DNA of 64,000 nt, taken from assembly GCF_009911795.1 (NCBI RefSeq), contig NZ_CP047900.1:48802-112801 (forward strand), given 5' to 3'. Below the pieces are notes generated by a model. That model did not search any database. It worked only from the letters and a program-made list of their open reading frames with translations, and was not told the origin of the DNA. Source of the DNA: Pseudarthrobacter psychrotolerans (GTDB lineage: Bacteria > Actinomycetota > Actinomycetes > Actinomycetales > Micrococcaceae). The position numbers were made by a program, and so were the translations under genes. Below, piece by piece: positions 8,815 through 17,308 of this stretch. Each line of letters starts with the position of its first letter. Positions within the stretch are counted from its first letter, which is position 1.

Positions 8815-10140
8815 ATGGCCATCGAAAAATCGCTGATCCAGCCGGAACCGGTGATCAGCGCCATCATCAACGGTGACAACACCGGAGTCCTGAAGATCAA
8901 CGGGGACGAACACCCCTACGAAGCCCCGGACGTGAACGAACTGCGCCAGGCGCTCATGAAGCGCGTCATCGGGGAAGCAGCGACCCTCGGCCGCCCCGTC
9001 CGCGTGACCTCGATGGACGACACCGGAGTTTCCTACCTGGTGGTCTCACCGGCCGGTGACGTCGAGGAAGAGCAGCCCACAACGGTCCCGGAGGATGCCA
9101 GCGCGATCATTGAGCGCATCCCGTCCGCCCCGGCCGCCACAATCACTATGGCAGCGGCTACGACCGCTACAACCGTCGTCAGGGAGCCAGCCCTTACAGC
9201 TGCACCAGCAGCGGCCACCCGCCGGTCTATCAGGGAAGCCGGAAGTTTCCTTGCGGCTCCCAGCGCTGTAGAGCCTGCCACGCAGGGCATTCGGGGAGTG
9301 CTGAACAGCCTGGGGTTCTCGCTGGGCCCGTCAGAGGATGAGCTGAGCGAACGCGAGGATATCCGGCTGGCATCCAAGCACTTCGCCGGCACCCGCACCA
9401 TTGCCGTAGTGAACCAGAAAGGCGGATCGAACAAGACACCCACCGTGGCCGGCTTGGCTGCCGTTTTCGGCCGCAACGGCGGCAGCGTCGTGGGGTGGGA
9501 TAACAACCCCACGACAGGGACTTTGGGGTGGCGTACAGAGCAGGGTGACCATGCCAGGAGCGCCCTGGATGTGATCGCCGCCGCTGACGCCCTGCTGTCA
9601 CCCACGGCCCAGTCCGCAGACATCAACGCATTCGTCCACCACCAGAGCACCGACAAGTACGACGTGCTGCGCTCTGACGCAGATGTGGACGGCACGCACG
9701 AAGTAACCGCTGAAGAAGTAGACGTCCTGCATCGCGTGGTCTCCAAGTACTACCGGCTGATCCTCATGGATTCGGGCAACAACCACCGAAGCGCCGAGTG
9801 GAACCGCATGATCGATCACGCGGACCAGCTGGTGGTTCCCACCACCAACGAAGAGGACCGGGTAGAGGCTGCCCTCCTGACCTTGCAGGGCCTGGACCTG
9901 AAGGCCGAGCGCTCCGCCGGACTCGCTTCCAACGCCGTCGTGATCGTCTCTGAACGGCAGAGAGGTGAGGCCCGGCTCTCGCAGGAGACGGCAGAGAAGT
10001 TCAGGCCCTATGTCCGGGACGTCGTTGTGGTGCCTTTTGATGAGGCGCTGAAGTCCGGTCAGATCCGTTTCGGCGCCCTCCAGCCTGCTACTCGGAGGGC
10101 GTGGTTGCGGGCGGCGGCTGCGGTGGCTCGTGGGCTATGA
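8815..10140 (+). CDS. ParA/MinD-like ATPase of the conjugation operon
   Basis: 441 aa. The N-terminal about 190 residues are poorly conserved and Ala/Thr-rich. Residues about 195-440 are a P-loop ATPase of the ParA/MinD class with the deviant Walker A NQKGGSNKTPT (about 200-210), GWDNNPTTGTLGW in place of the usual switch I DxDPQ, and LILMDSGNN as Walker B. The start is preceded by GAAAGAGGTAGG. The next gene overlaps by ATGA. Position inside the T4SS operon, and the lack of a ParB next to it, suggest a role in positioning the transfer machinery or its DNA rather than classical plasmid partition. Confidence 0.75.
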   Translation: MAIEKSLIQPEPVISAIINGDNTGVLKINGDEHPYEAPDVNELRQALMKRVIGEAATLGRPVRVTSMDDTGVSYLVVSPAGDVEEEQPTTVPEDASAIIERIPSAPAATITMAAATTATTVVREPALTAAPAAATRRSIREAGSFLAAPSAVEPATQGIRGVLNSLGFSLGPSEDELSEREDIRLASKHFAGTRTIAVVNQKGGSNKTPTVAGLAAVFGRNGGSVVGWDNNPTTGTLGWRTEQGDHARSALDVIAAADALLSPTAQSADINAFVHHQSTDKYDVLRSDADVDGTHEVTAEEVDVLHRVVSKYYRLILMDSGNNHRSAEWNRMIDHADQLVVPTTNEEDRVEAALLTLQGLDLKAERSAGLASNAVVIVSERQRGEARLSQETAEKFRPYVRDVVVVPFDEALKSGQIRFGALQPATRRAWLRAAAAVARGL

Positions 10141-10661
10141 ACGTGACCGAAAAGACCGAGAACGTCAGCCCCTGGGTAACGGCCGCGCAAAGCATCGCAC
10201 CGGAAGTCCGCGCCGCCGCACCTGAAGAGGAACCTACCCCGGCGGCTGAGGAACAGCCTGTCGGTTTCGTTGCCGCACACGGCGGGGCCGGGGCCACGGG
10301 CTGGGCCGCGATCCTGGACGGGACGGACCACGGCCCCCAACTTCCGGCGGACGGGGTCCCCGTGGTGCTCGTCGCCCGCGCCAGCCTGCACGGCATTGAC
10401 GCGGCCAAGGCCGCCATCGCCGCTCACGGGCCGTCCGCGTTCAACGCCGTCCTCATCGTCCCGGCCGTACCGGGACGGACCCCCAAGCTGATCCAAAACG
10501 AACTCAAAGTCCTGGCCGGTGCCGTCCCCCTGATACCCGTTCCCTGGGTGCCGGGGCTGCTGATCAAGCGCTCTGCACTGGCCGATTTCACTGATGTACC
10601 GGCAAAAGACCTGGCAAAGGTCCGCGCCGCACTTTCCACCACTAAAGGAGAATTGAAATGA
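10137..10661 (+). CDS. Conserved T4SS-operon protein of unknown function
   Basis: 174 aa from the ATG that overlaps the upstream stop (ATGA). The first 45 residues are acidic and Ala/Pro-rich. The remainder contains GWAAILDGTDHGPQLP, VVLVARASLHGIDAAKAAI and LIVPAVPGRTPKLIQNELKV, which looks like a Rossmann-type fold without a clear P-loop. No signal peptide or membrane segment is seen. It follows the ParA-like ATPase in the same operon and is probably its cytoplasmic partner. The family was not identified. Confidence 0.65.
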   Translation: MNVTEKTENVSPWVTAAQSIAPEVRAAAPEEEPTPAAEEQPVGFVAAHGGAGATGWAAILDGTDHGPQLPADGVPVVLVARASLHGIDAAKAAIAAHGPSAFNAVLIVPAVPGRTPKLIQNELKVLAGAVPLIPVPWVPGLLIKRSALADFTDVPAKDLAKVRAALSTTKGELK

Positions 10662-10811
10662 CTGTTTTCACCAAGCTCACCGACGTTGCAACCATGGTTG
10701 TAGCCGAGGCCAAGCCGCTCCCCGCCCGGTCCAGGACGGCCTTGACACCGTCCTGTTGTGGGCAAAGATCATCGGCGGTTCCCTCGCCGTGCTGGGCCTG
10801 ATGCTCCTGTT
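10658..10811 (+). pseudogene. 5' half of a pilin-like (VirB2/TrbC-type) gene interrupted by the inositol transposon
   Basis: Starts at an ATG overlapping the upstream stop, with AAAGGAG 6-7 nt before it. It reads MTVFTKLTDVATMVVAEAK. After restoring one C in the run at 10725-10727 it continues as PAPVQDGLDTVLLWAKIIGG and into a first membrane segment ending LGLMLL, where the transposon begins. Removing the transposon and one CTGTT copy joins it in frame to 39602-39728. The restored protein is about 93 aa with two membrane spans, the size and shape of a T4SS pilin or VirB2/TrbC-like subunit. As sequenced, the gene is broken. Confidence 0.7.
10807..10811 (+). repeat. Target-site duplication CTGTT, left copy
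   Basis: The five bases immediately before the GGGG end of the second Tn3-family element. They are repeated exactly at 39597-39601 after its other end. Confidence 0.88.
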
Positions 10812-10849
10812 GGGGTGGCTTGTGAATAAGTGAAATATCCGACGCTAAC
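10812..10849 (+). repeat. Left 38-bp inverted repeat of the inositol transposon
   Basis: Begins GGGGTGGCTTGTGAATAAGT and ends GACGCTAAC. It differs from the right repeat only at positions 16 and 38. Confidence 0.92.
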
Positions 10850-11046
10850 GTCCGGAGATCCTTGTTGCGCAGGGTTTCCCTGCAGATATGTCCTTGGAGG
10901 ATTGTTGGCTGAAGATGGCGGTTTCGAAGACGGTTGTACCGACAGCCGGGAGTGCCAGGCGTTGGCCGTGGCGGGACATCACCCCACAAAAGAGACTTAT
11001 CTGTCCGGCGTCGCTGTTCGGCCCGCCCGAGGAGGTGGGAAGGTTG
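10850..11046. other. Left end of the transposon, no gene assigned
   Basis: About 200 bp between the left repeat and the iolE relic. A plus-strand frame starting at 10888 crosses it, but it runs straight into antisense iolE sequence and has no recognisable domain, so no gene is called. Confidence 0.4.
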
Positions 11047-11421
11047 GCCGGGGTGCCGGGACGAGGCGCGCTAAAGGCCCAGCAGGAAGTCCGCGGAGGC
11101 GCGGACGTCGCCGGCAGGTCCTTCGCCTTCGGGCTCCGCGCTCAGGATTGTGTCCTGCTCCATGACGTACCAGCCGGCGTATTTGACGGTTTGAAGCTCT
11201 GCCACGATTTCGGCGATGCGGCAGTCCCCCTGGCCCAGCGGTACAAACATGCCCGCCTTGACGCCGTCGGTGAAGCCACACTCACCGCGGCCAACCTGCC
11301 CGGCAAGGTCCGCGTTGACGTCCTTCAGATGGGCATGGCCCACCCGGGAAGCGAATTCGCGGACAAGCTCAAGCGGGTCCGTCCCGCCGATCTGCAGGTG
11401 GCCGGTATCCAAGCAGATGTC
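11047..11421 (-). pseudogene. Truncated duplicate of the iolE 3' end
   Basis: 375 bp nearly identical to 20489-20863, the C-terminal part of iolE and the DNA just past its stop. It contains the last about 117 codons, including the CLDTGHLQIGG region (LLIGG in the intact gene), with scattered substitutions. No start codon or upstream half is present. The next segment of iolE is found separately at 16007-16058, so this was once part of a longer copy. Confidence 0.85.
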
Positions 11422-12123
11422 GGGGGTCGAGTAGTAGCCGAACAGTGGTTGGCGCTAAGCCTGCCGGAGCTATCGCTACCGCTGGTTTGTGATAGCTCCG
11501 CGTCAAACCTGTAATCGCGCGGAGAATCAAGCAATTCGTGTATCAAAAGCCACCACAAAATCAAGGTAACAATTCATCAACACTCGGACGAGTTGCGACA
11601 GGCCAGAGCAGGGCTAGCCACATAGCTTCTGCCCTGGAAGCACAACGAACACCGGTCCTTACCGCCAACGGCCGCACGGATCCTACTCAACCCCCGAACA
11701 GAGAAGGTGCGGTAGCCAGCGCCGCCGGCGGGCCCCACGGCGGCGTGGATCAACCAGCCACAGCAAAGCGAGGTCCCCGCACACGCCTAACCACTTGACT
11801 GTGTCTCAAACGCCTTGACAGATTCCGGTGGCTTTTCCGGAGAGCTACCAGCAGGGCGTTGGGACAGAGACCCCGAGGTTTTGGCAACCTCGCTGCACAT
11901 ACACCTGCAAGCCAATCAGGAGCACAGCGGAAGTTAGCCAGGCCCAGATGGAGCTGTTCCCGCAGCCGGGGTCTCGGCCCGGCAGGGTAAGCCGGGGCTG
12001 CGCCAGACGTCTTATCGGGAAGTGTCTCGTCGCTTTATCGGCGGTGAAGCGGTGAGATGCATTGGGACTTTGCCAGCCGATGTCTGCGGAATCCTCCAAA
12101 ACCGTGCGGGGTCGGCGGAGGTG
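11422..12123. other. About 700 bp without a recognisable gene
   Basis: No frame here shows a domain, credible start and codon pattern together. It lies between the iolE relic and the 3' end of the LacI-type gene and begins the 4.6-kb block that separates the two iolE relics. Confidence 0.4.
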
Positions 12124-13095
12124 TTACGTGGCGGGGCGTGCGACGGACGTCGAGCGGCGCACGATTAGCTGTGATTCCAAGCCCACCTCTTTTCTAGCTA
12201 GCGGTCTCCCGGTGATCAGGTCGAGGAGCATTTCCAGGGCGAGTGCGCCGCTGCGATCGACCGCTAGCCTGACGGAGGTCAGTCCCGGTTCCGACACCGC
12301 GGCCATGTCAATGTCATCAATACCGACAATGCTCAGGTCTTCGGGGCAGCGCAGTCCCATGTCCCGGATTCCGGACATAACGCCCAAGGCCACCCGATCG
12401 TTGTAGGCGATTACAGCGGTGGCGCCGCTGGAGACCACTGCTGCTGCCGCGGACATGCCGCCCAGGAGGCTAGCCGTTTGGTTTCCCACCATCACCAAGG
12501 CGACGTCACGCTCCGCGCAGAGCCGGACCAGGACGTCTTGGCGCCGTGCGTTGGCCCAGGAGGTTGCCGGCCCGGGAACGTAAACGATTTTCCGATGGCC
12601 CAACGCCTGGAGGTGCTCTACGGCTTCCCGCAAACCTTGTGTAACGTCCATCAGGACGCACGGGGTATTGGCGACCTGGGCGTCGATGATGACCAAGGGT
12701 ACCGCGCCAGCGGCCGCCTGGATGTCCGAGGGGGACAGCCGTGGGGAGATGAGAACGATTCCGTCCAACTCCCGGGACATGCGCTCCAGGATTTCCTTTT
12801 CCCGTCCGGTATCCTCGCTGGTGTCTGCCAGCACCATCCGGTGCCGCCCGTGCCAGGCCTGGTTCTGGATGGCTTTTGTCTGGGCGGACAGCACTGCGTA
12901 CGACAGGTCCGGAACCACAACTCCAAAGGTCCGGCTGCCGCTGTAAGCCGGAGCGCCATAGCCGACTTCGTGTGCCGCCACCATAACGCGTTGGCGGGTG
13001 TCTGTGGCCAGCATGCTCGGGTCCTTGAAGGCACGCGAGGCCGTTGCCAGGGAGACGCCTGCGCGGGTGGCGACGTCCGTAAGTGTCGCGGTCAT
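12124..13095 (-). CDS. LacI-family transcriptional regulator
   Basis: 323 aa from the ATG at 13095, chosen because it places the LacI helix-turn-helix at the N-terminus (TLTDVATRAGVSLATASRAF, residues 4-23). The rest is a periplasmic-binding-protein-like effector domain ending in ESQLIVRRSTS. A longer frame from 13140 would add residues outside the family pattern. It lies downstream of, and codirectional with, an MFS transporter and a sorbitol/idonate-type dehydrogenase that it probably controls. A palindromic A-rich/TTGCAA-centred sequence in its own upstream region (about 13130-13160) and a related one before the MFS gene are candidate operators. Confidence 0.9.
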   Translation of the reverse strand: MTATLTDVATRAGVSLATASRAFKDPSMLATDTRQRVMVAAHEVGYGAPAYSGSRTFGVVVPDLSYAVLSAQTKAIQNQAWHGRHRMVLADTSEDTGREKEILERMSRELDGIVLISPRLSPSDIQAAAGAVPLVIIDAQVANTPCVLMDVTQGLREAVEHLQALGHRKIVYVPGPATSWANARRQDVLVRLCAERDVALVMVGNQTASLLGGMSAAAAVVSSGATAVIAYNDRVALGVMSGIRDMGLRCPEDLSIVGIDDIDMAAVSEPGLTSVRLAVDRSGALALEMLLDLITGRPLARKEVGLESQLIVRRSTSVARPAT

Positions 13096-13132
13096 CTTCG
13101 GCCCCGTCCTCTCGGTGTAACAGCGGGCTGAT

Positions 13133-13156
13133 GAAAACACTTTGCAAGGTTTTCAA
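13133..13156. promoter_or_regulatory. Candidate LacI-type operator
   Basis: An imperfect inverted repeat, AAAACACTTTGCAAGGTTTT, centred on TTGCAA just upstream of the regulator start. A similar A-run/TTGCAT/T-run sequence occurs near 15740-15760 before the MFS gene. Shared pattern only; no binding data. Confidence 0.35.
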
Positions 13157-13290
13157 TTCTTATCTTAGTTCCGCGTAATCCAAATGCCGCCGGCCGGCGT
13201 TTCCCCGGCGACGCCTGGCGACCGCCGGCCGGATGCTTCACTAATGATGGTCAGCACTCCGGACGGCGGGGGAGGCGCCCTGACAAACTC

Positions 13291-14307
13291 TCAGATAAAG
13301 CTGAGGAGCACCTTCGACGAGCCCGTGCCGCGATCGGCGGCCACGGCAAAAGCCTCCATAACGTCCCCGGCGTCGAACGTGTGCGTCAGCAAGGGCTCGA
13401 CGTCGAGGCCGTCCGCTAGGTACGCGAGGGCGTCGTCCATTTCGTCCGCAAAGCGGAACGTGCCCCGGTAGTCGATCTCCCGGAAGACAAGGGCCGCGAG
13501 CTCGGCGGTTACCGGTCCGGCCGGCAGATTCCCCACTTGGACCACGGTGCCGCCGCGGCGCACGGCCGCAAGGACTCCCCCGATGGCACGAGCCGCGCCG
13601 GAGGCTTCGAAGGCGACGTCCACCTCGGGCAGGACGGCGCCGGAGCCCACCAGCACGACGTCGTCGGCGCCCATGCGCTTGGCGATCGCGAGGGACGTCT
13701 CGGACAGGTCGCTTGCGACGATAGTGGCCGCACCCGCGCGCCGGGCAGCTGCCACCACGAGGGCACCGATCGGTCCGGCCCCGTTGACCAGAACGTCCCT
13801 GCCGTCGAGGCTGCCGGCCCGTTTGACCGCGTGGATTGCGACAGCGAGGGGCTCGGCGACGGCGGCCTGACGGGTGCTGACGCCGGCGGGCAGGCGGAGG
13901 AGCTGGCCTGCTGGGACTGCCTTGCGGGAAACGAAGGCGCCATCGGTGTGGGGCCAGTGTGCGGCGCTGCCAAAGTAGGTGACCTGAGGGCACAGGTTGG
14001 TGCGTCCGGCCAGGCAGTCGGTGCACTCGCGGCAGTAGACGGCAGGGTGGACGGTCACGGCGTCGCCGACCCCGAATCCTTTCACGCCCTTGCCGAGCAT
14101 GGAGATCCGCCCGGCGACCTCGTGGCCCAGGATTATGGGGTCGGCCAGTATGCTGAGCCCGGACGCTCCGTGGCTGACATAGTGCAAGTCCGAGCCGCAA
14201 ATGCCGCCATATTCGACGTCGACAATCACCGAGCCGGCCGGGCAGGCAGGGTCCTGACGGTCTTCTAGACGGAGGTCCCCGGCAGAATGGACTACTACAG
14301 CTTTCAT
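13291..14307 (-). CDS. Zinc-dependent polyol (L-idonate 5-dehydrogenase-like) dehydrogenase
   Basis: 338 aa, medium-chain dehydrogenase/reductase. MKAVVVHSAGDLRLED starts the GroES-like domain. GGICGSDLHY carries the catalytic zinc Cys, and GHEVAG follows. CRECTDCLAGRTNLC is the four-Cys structural zinc loop, and NGAGPIGALVV is the Rossmann NAD(P) site (about 170-180). Closest in pattern to L-idonate 5-dehydrogenase/sorbitol dehydrogenase; the exact substrate is not determined. The start overlaps the stop of the MFS gene by ATGA, so transporter and enzyme are one operon for uptake and oxidation of a sugar acid or polyol. Confidence 0.85.
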   Translation of the reverse strand: MKAVVVHSAGDLRLEDRQDPACPAGSVIVDVEYGGICGSDLHYVSHGASGLSILADPIILGHEVAGRISMLGKGVKGFGVGDAVTVHPAVYCRECTDCLAGRTNLCPQVTYFGSAAHWPHTDGAFVSRKAVPAGQLLRLPAGVSTRQAAVAEPLAVAIHAVKRAGSLDGRDVLVNGAGPIGALVVAAARRAGAATIVASDLSETSLAIAKRMGADDVVLVGSGAVLPEVDVAFEASGAARAIGGVLAAVRRGGTVVQVGNLPAGPVTAELAALVFREIDYRGTFRFADEMDDALAYLADGLDVEPLLTHTFDAGDVMEAFAVAADRGTGSSKVLLSFI

Positions 14308-15680
14308 GCTGCGTCCTCCGCGAGGGTCAGGTCGCGCCCTCTGGTTTCGGGTGCGAAGAAGGTGGCCACAAAGGCGATGGCGGAGTAGAGGACCATCATT
14401 GCGGCAATCGGCCACCACGAGTTGGTGAACAGTGCCAGCAGGCCCGCGGCAATCATCGGGGCCAGACCGCCGGAGAGCACGCCGCCGATTTCCTTGGCCA
14501 TGGCCAGCTGGCTATAACGGTTGCGGGAGCCGAAGAGCTCGTTGACGTAGGCAGACTGTACGGAGAACATTCCCAGCACGGAGACGGACAAGCCGATGAT
14601 TAGGGCCAGCGAGACCAGGAGCGGATCGCGGGACTGGATCATCAAAAGGGCAGGGACGGCGAAGAGCATCTGGAAGCCGGACAGTGCGCGATACATGCTG
14701 CGGCGGCCGAACTTGTCCGAGAGCCACCCGAAGAGAGGCACCGTCGCGAAGCCGATGAGTGAGCCGATCAGCAGGGCGAGCGTGCCGACGCTCTTGTTCA
14801 TTTGAAGGGCGCTGACGATGTAACCGATGAGGAAGGTCTGGATCATGGCCGAGTTGCCGGACTCACCGATCCGCAAGGCAATGGCCAGGACGAATGACTT
14901 GCCCTTGCGCTGTGTCTTAACGGGCTGGCTGACGGCAGTGGCTACCGCACCGGCGGGCGCTGCAGCGGCAACGGCGGCTGCAGCAGTATCGGCGTCATTC
15001 TGCTGGCGGGTGGCTTCGAAGACGGGGCTTTCCTTCAGATTGCGCCGCATCCACATCGCGTAAAGGGTGATGCCAATACTGGCGATAAATGGCAGGCGCC
15101 AGCCCCAGCTCATCAATGCCTCCTCGGGCAGGAGGGTCAACAGGACCCACAGCCCGGAGGCCAGCAGTGTGCCGGAGTTCGTTCCCAGGCAGACGAAGGA
15201 GGCGATCAGGCCGCGCTTCTTCGGCGGGGCGTACTCGGCGAGCATAACGGAGGCGCCGGAGAGCTCGGCGCCGGCGCCAAAGCCCTGCGCTATGCGCAAG
15301 GCGACGAGAAGCAGTGGGGCGGCGATGCCGATCTGAGCGTAGCCCGGCAGGAAGCCGATGAGCATCGTTGAGATGCCCATCAACATGATGGTGATCACCA
15401 GGACCTTCTTACGCCCCACTCGGTCACCCATGCGGCCGAAGAACCAGGCGCCTACAGGGCGGGCGAGGAAGCCGACACCGTACGTCATGAAGGCAACCAG
15501 CATGCCTACTACCGGATCGAAATTGGGGAAGAAAATCTTGGGGAAAATTATTGCCGCAGCCAGCGAGTAGAGCTGGAAGTCCATATATTCCATGGCTGTG
15601 CCCAGCCAACCGGATACTGCTGCTTTGATCAGGTCCTTCGACGACCGCTTCGTCTGGCCGATCTCAATTGTTGCCGACAT
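14304..15680 (-). CDS. MFS transporter, metabolite:H+ symporter type
   Basis: 458 aa from MSATIEIG, with AGAGGGG upstream. Twelve hydrophobic segments are apparent. GRMGDRVGRKK (loop 2-3) and WLSDKFGRRS (loop 8-9) are the MFS signature loops. MDFQLYSLAAAIIF and the PVGAWFFG motif match the metabolite:H+ symporter subfamily (shikimate/proline/alpha-ketoglutarate-type). The central loop (about 220-250) is Ala-rich and long. It is the first gene of the dehydrogenase operon and is probably the importer of that enzyme's substrate. Confidence 0.87.
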   Translation of the reverse strand: MSATIEIGQTKRSSKDLIKAAVSGWLGTAMEYMDFQLYSLAAAIIFPKIFFPNFDPVVGMLVAFMTYGVGFLARPVGAWFFGRMGDRVGRKKVLVITIMLMGISTMLIGFLPGYAQIGIAAPLLLVALRIAQGFGAGAELSGASVMLAEYAPPKKRGLIASFVCLGTNSGTLLASGLWVLLTLLPEEALMSWGWRLPFIASIGITLYAMWMRRNLKESPVFEATRQQNDADTAAAAVAAAAPAGAVATAVSQPVKTQRKGKSFVLAIALRIGESGNSAMIQTFLIGYIVSALQMNKSVGTLALLIGSLIGFATVPLFGWLSDKFGRRSMYRALSGFQMLFAVPALLMIQSRDPLLVSLALIIGLSVSVLGMFSVQSAYVNELFGSRNRYSQLAMAKEIGGVLSGGLAPMIAAGLLALFTNSWWPIAAMMVLYSAIAFVATFFAPETRGRDLTLAEDAA

Positions 15681-16006
15681 GAACCCCTCTGTTCTTTGAG
15701 CCCTCCATTGGGCGTCTTGCTGTCTCTGCAAGCATATGAAAAAGTATGCAATTTTTTCACTGTCGATTCAAGCCCTTTCATGGTGTGCGTCACATTTTGT
15801 GTGGTCTAGAGGATCAGGCCGGCCGGTTGCTCCATGCGGCGGGCAGGATCTAATGCCCCCACCCCGGCCAATAAACGGCACGAGTCAGGTCTGGGAATAG
15901 CAAGTTGATTTGGCCCCGGGTTAGCCCTGGGTTAGCCCGGATTTTTCATGGTGGTCCGGTTAGCGTCCGTGTCCGTGGTTGATGCTGGTCCGGTTTGGAT
16001 TTTGTG
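15681..16006. other. Upstream region of the MFS operon
   Basis: About 325 bp with no gene. It should contain the promoter of the MFS/dehydrogenase operon. An A/T-rich candidate operator lies near 15740-15760. Two close direct copies of GGGTTAGCCC occur at about 15920-15942; their meaning is unknown. Confidence 0.4.
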
Positions 16007-16058
16007 GTCATTGAGTAGACGCCGGACGGTCGCGGCGGACTCGATCATGGTGCCCACG
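16007..16058 (-). pseudogene. 52-bp relic of iolE
   Basis: Matches 20873-20924 of iolE with two mismatches. In the intact gene this segment begins only 9 bp after the end of the segment duplicated at 11047-11421. It overlaps the 3' end of the neighbouring hypothetical gene. Confidence 0.75.
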
Positions 16059-16458
16059 GACTGTTATTGACAGTCGGGTTAGGGCATAGCCAAACCTGAC
16101 CTGAGGAAGTAGCCGCCACCTGGTCAGCCTGTGCGGTTGCCTCCGCGGCGCTTTCCCGAGCTGCCGCCAGTTTCCTGGCTGTGTTCCTGGCGTCCATACC
16201 AAGGTGCCATGCTGCCGTGTACGGGGTTCCGCTTACGGGATGGACGTAATAGCCTTCCTCCCCGGTGATGGACTGCGTTCCACGGCTCGCGTGGATGTGG
16301 TACTGCCGCTGATTATGGACCGTGTATTTCACTTCAATTTCCAGCGTCAAGTCTCGAATGTGCCCGGTGGTGCGCAGTTCCCTTTTCGTATCCGCGAGGA
16401 AAATCAGGGCGAGTGCTTCTTCGAGCTGCCGGGTGGTCGGTTCGGTGTAGCGGGTCAT
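16045..16458 (-). CDS. Hypothetical protein, 3' end replaced by an iolE relic
   Basis: 137 aa from MTRYTEPTTRQLEEALALIF, with AGGAAGG 12 nt before the ATG. Residues 1-60 look well ordered (IRDLTLEIEVKYTVHNQRQYHI), followed by GTQSITGEEGYYVHPVSGTPYTAAWHLG and an Ala-rich helix. The last few residues and the stop derive from the iolE fragment at 16007-16058, so the natural C-terminus has been lost. No family is recognised and no membrane segment is seen. It is probably a plasmid-type accessory gene carried with the transposon cargo. Confidence 0.5.
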   Translation of the reverse strand: MTRYTEPTTRQLEEALALIFLADTKRELRTTGHIRDLTLEIEVKYTVHNQRQYHIHASRGTQSITGEEGYYVHPVSGTPYTAAWHLGMDARNTARKLAAARESAAEATAQADQVAATSSGQVWLCPNPTVNNSPWAP

Positions 16459-16741
16459 TTTGCTTGGCCTTCCTGCAACGCCCGGCTGGGGGTTGTTCCT
16501 GGTTGTCTGTGGGTGCGTGTTGGCGGTGTCACCGGCTTGCCGGCGGGTTGTGAGAGCGCCGCCGGCATCTGCGCAGTGGGCTCACCGCCTCGGATTACGA
16601 GGCGGCCCGCCGGACCACGATCATTGCCCGCAACACCGCAGGGCTCATTCCGGCAGCGGCCGACCGCCGTCGTATCCGCCGATAGTTCGGAGCAATCGTA
16701 GGTACGAGGATGGACGGTATCCACGGATCCGCTGGCTCTTG
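16459..16741. other. Spacer between two hypothetical genes
   Basis: About 280 bp. Open frames on both strands have no domain or ribosome-binding site support. A short plus-strand stretch reading LTASDYEAARRTTIIARN, ending at a stop near 16684, could be a degraded gene tail. Confidence 0.3.
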
Positions 16742-17062
16742 CTAGACGGGGACAATCGCTACCGGATCCCCTTCGGTTACAGCAATCCGGCCCATGCCTT
16801 GATCCAGGAATATCCACACGGTGTTGCCATCGCAGGTACGTGTATCGACTGTCCCGCTGTTGCTGGCTTTCTCTTTATGGACCAATTCGACCCGGTCGCC
16901 ACTGTTCAGCTTCCGCCAGAGACGTGCCTCTCCTGTTTTCGCCAGAGGCTTCTCATAGTCAGGAACCGGTTTGTGCTTGCGGCCCTTGACTCTCAAGGCT
17001 TCGGAATTGGCGCTTTCAGAGTTCAGAGGACGGGCCTCGAGTGGCCGGGATTGAAACCTCAT
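16742..17062 (-). CDS. Hypothetical small basic protein
   Basis: 106 aa from MRFQSRPLEARP, with GAGGAG 7-8 nt upstream; a start 18 codons earlier has weaker support. The N-terminal 50 residues are basic. The C-terminal half (LNSGDRVELVHKEKASNSGTVD and NTVWIFLDQGMGRIAVTEGD) has alternating beta-strand character like a small SH3/KOW-type barrel. No known function. It sits between the hypothetical gene at 16045 and the inositol transporter gene. Confidence 0.55.
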   Translation of the reverse strand: MRFQSRPLEARPLNSESANSEALRVKGRKHKPVPDYEKPLAKTGEARLWRKLNSGDRVELVHKEKASNSGTVDTRTCDGNTVWIFLDQGMGRIAVTEGDPVAIVPV

Positions 17063-17308
17063 TGCTTGCTCCTCTGCTGTAGTTGACCATTCGGTGTCCC
17101 TGCTCCTGACCGGCACACGGTGCCAGGGGCGGGTTCCGTGTGGCGGTCAGCTGTGCGCGACAAGAATCGGGAGTTTCGGGATTCAGCGGACGGCGTGGCT
17201 GTTCGGGATCAATGGCGTGTCCTGGTGGCTCACCCCGTACAGGCCGGCCCCGATTCCGGGTCCATTATTCGCGCCCTTGCCCGCCGGTTTTCACAGCCGG
17301 AGTCTGGC
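17063..17308. other. Spacer before the iolT stop
   Basis: About 245 bp with no supported gene. Plus-strand frames here continue into long antisense shadows of the transporter gene. Confidence 0.35.

Noticed and set aside
8815..10140. ParA-like and ParB-like proteins (with 56649-58001) as one partition system
   Set aside because: They are 46 kb apart in different operons. One is inside the T4SS operon with an atypical switch motif; the other has a long non-ParB C-terminus and no centromere-like repeats beside it.
15920..15942. Two GGGTTAGCCC copies as an attachment site
   Set aside because: Too short and without any integrase or second site; recorded only as a local repeat.
16455..16817. 120-codon minus-strand frame
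   Set aside because: It overlaps the end of a better supported gene, has Arg/Pro/Gly shadow composition, and lacks a good ribosome-binding site.
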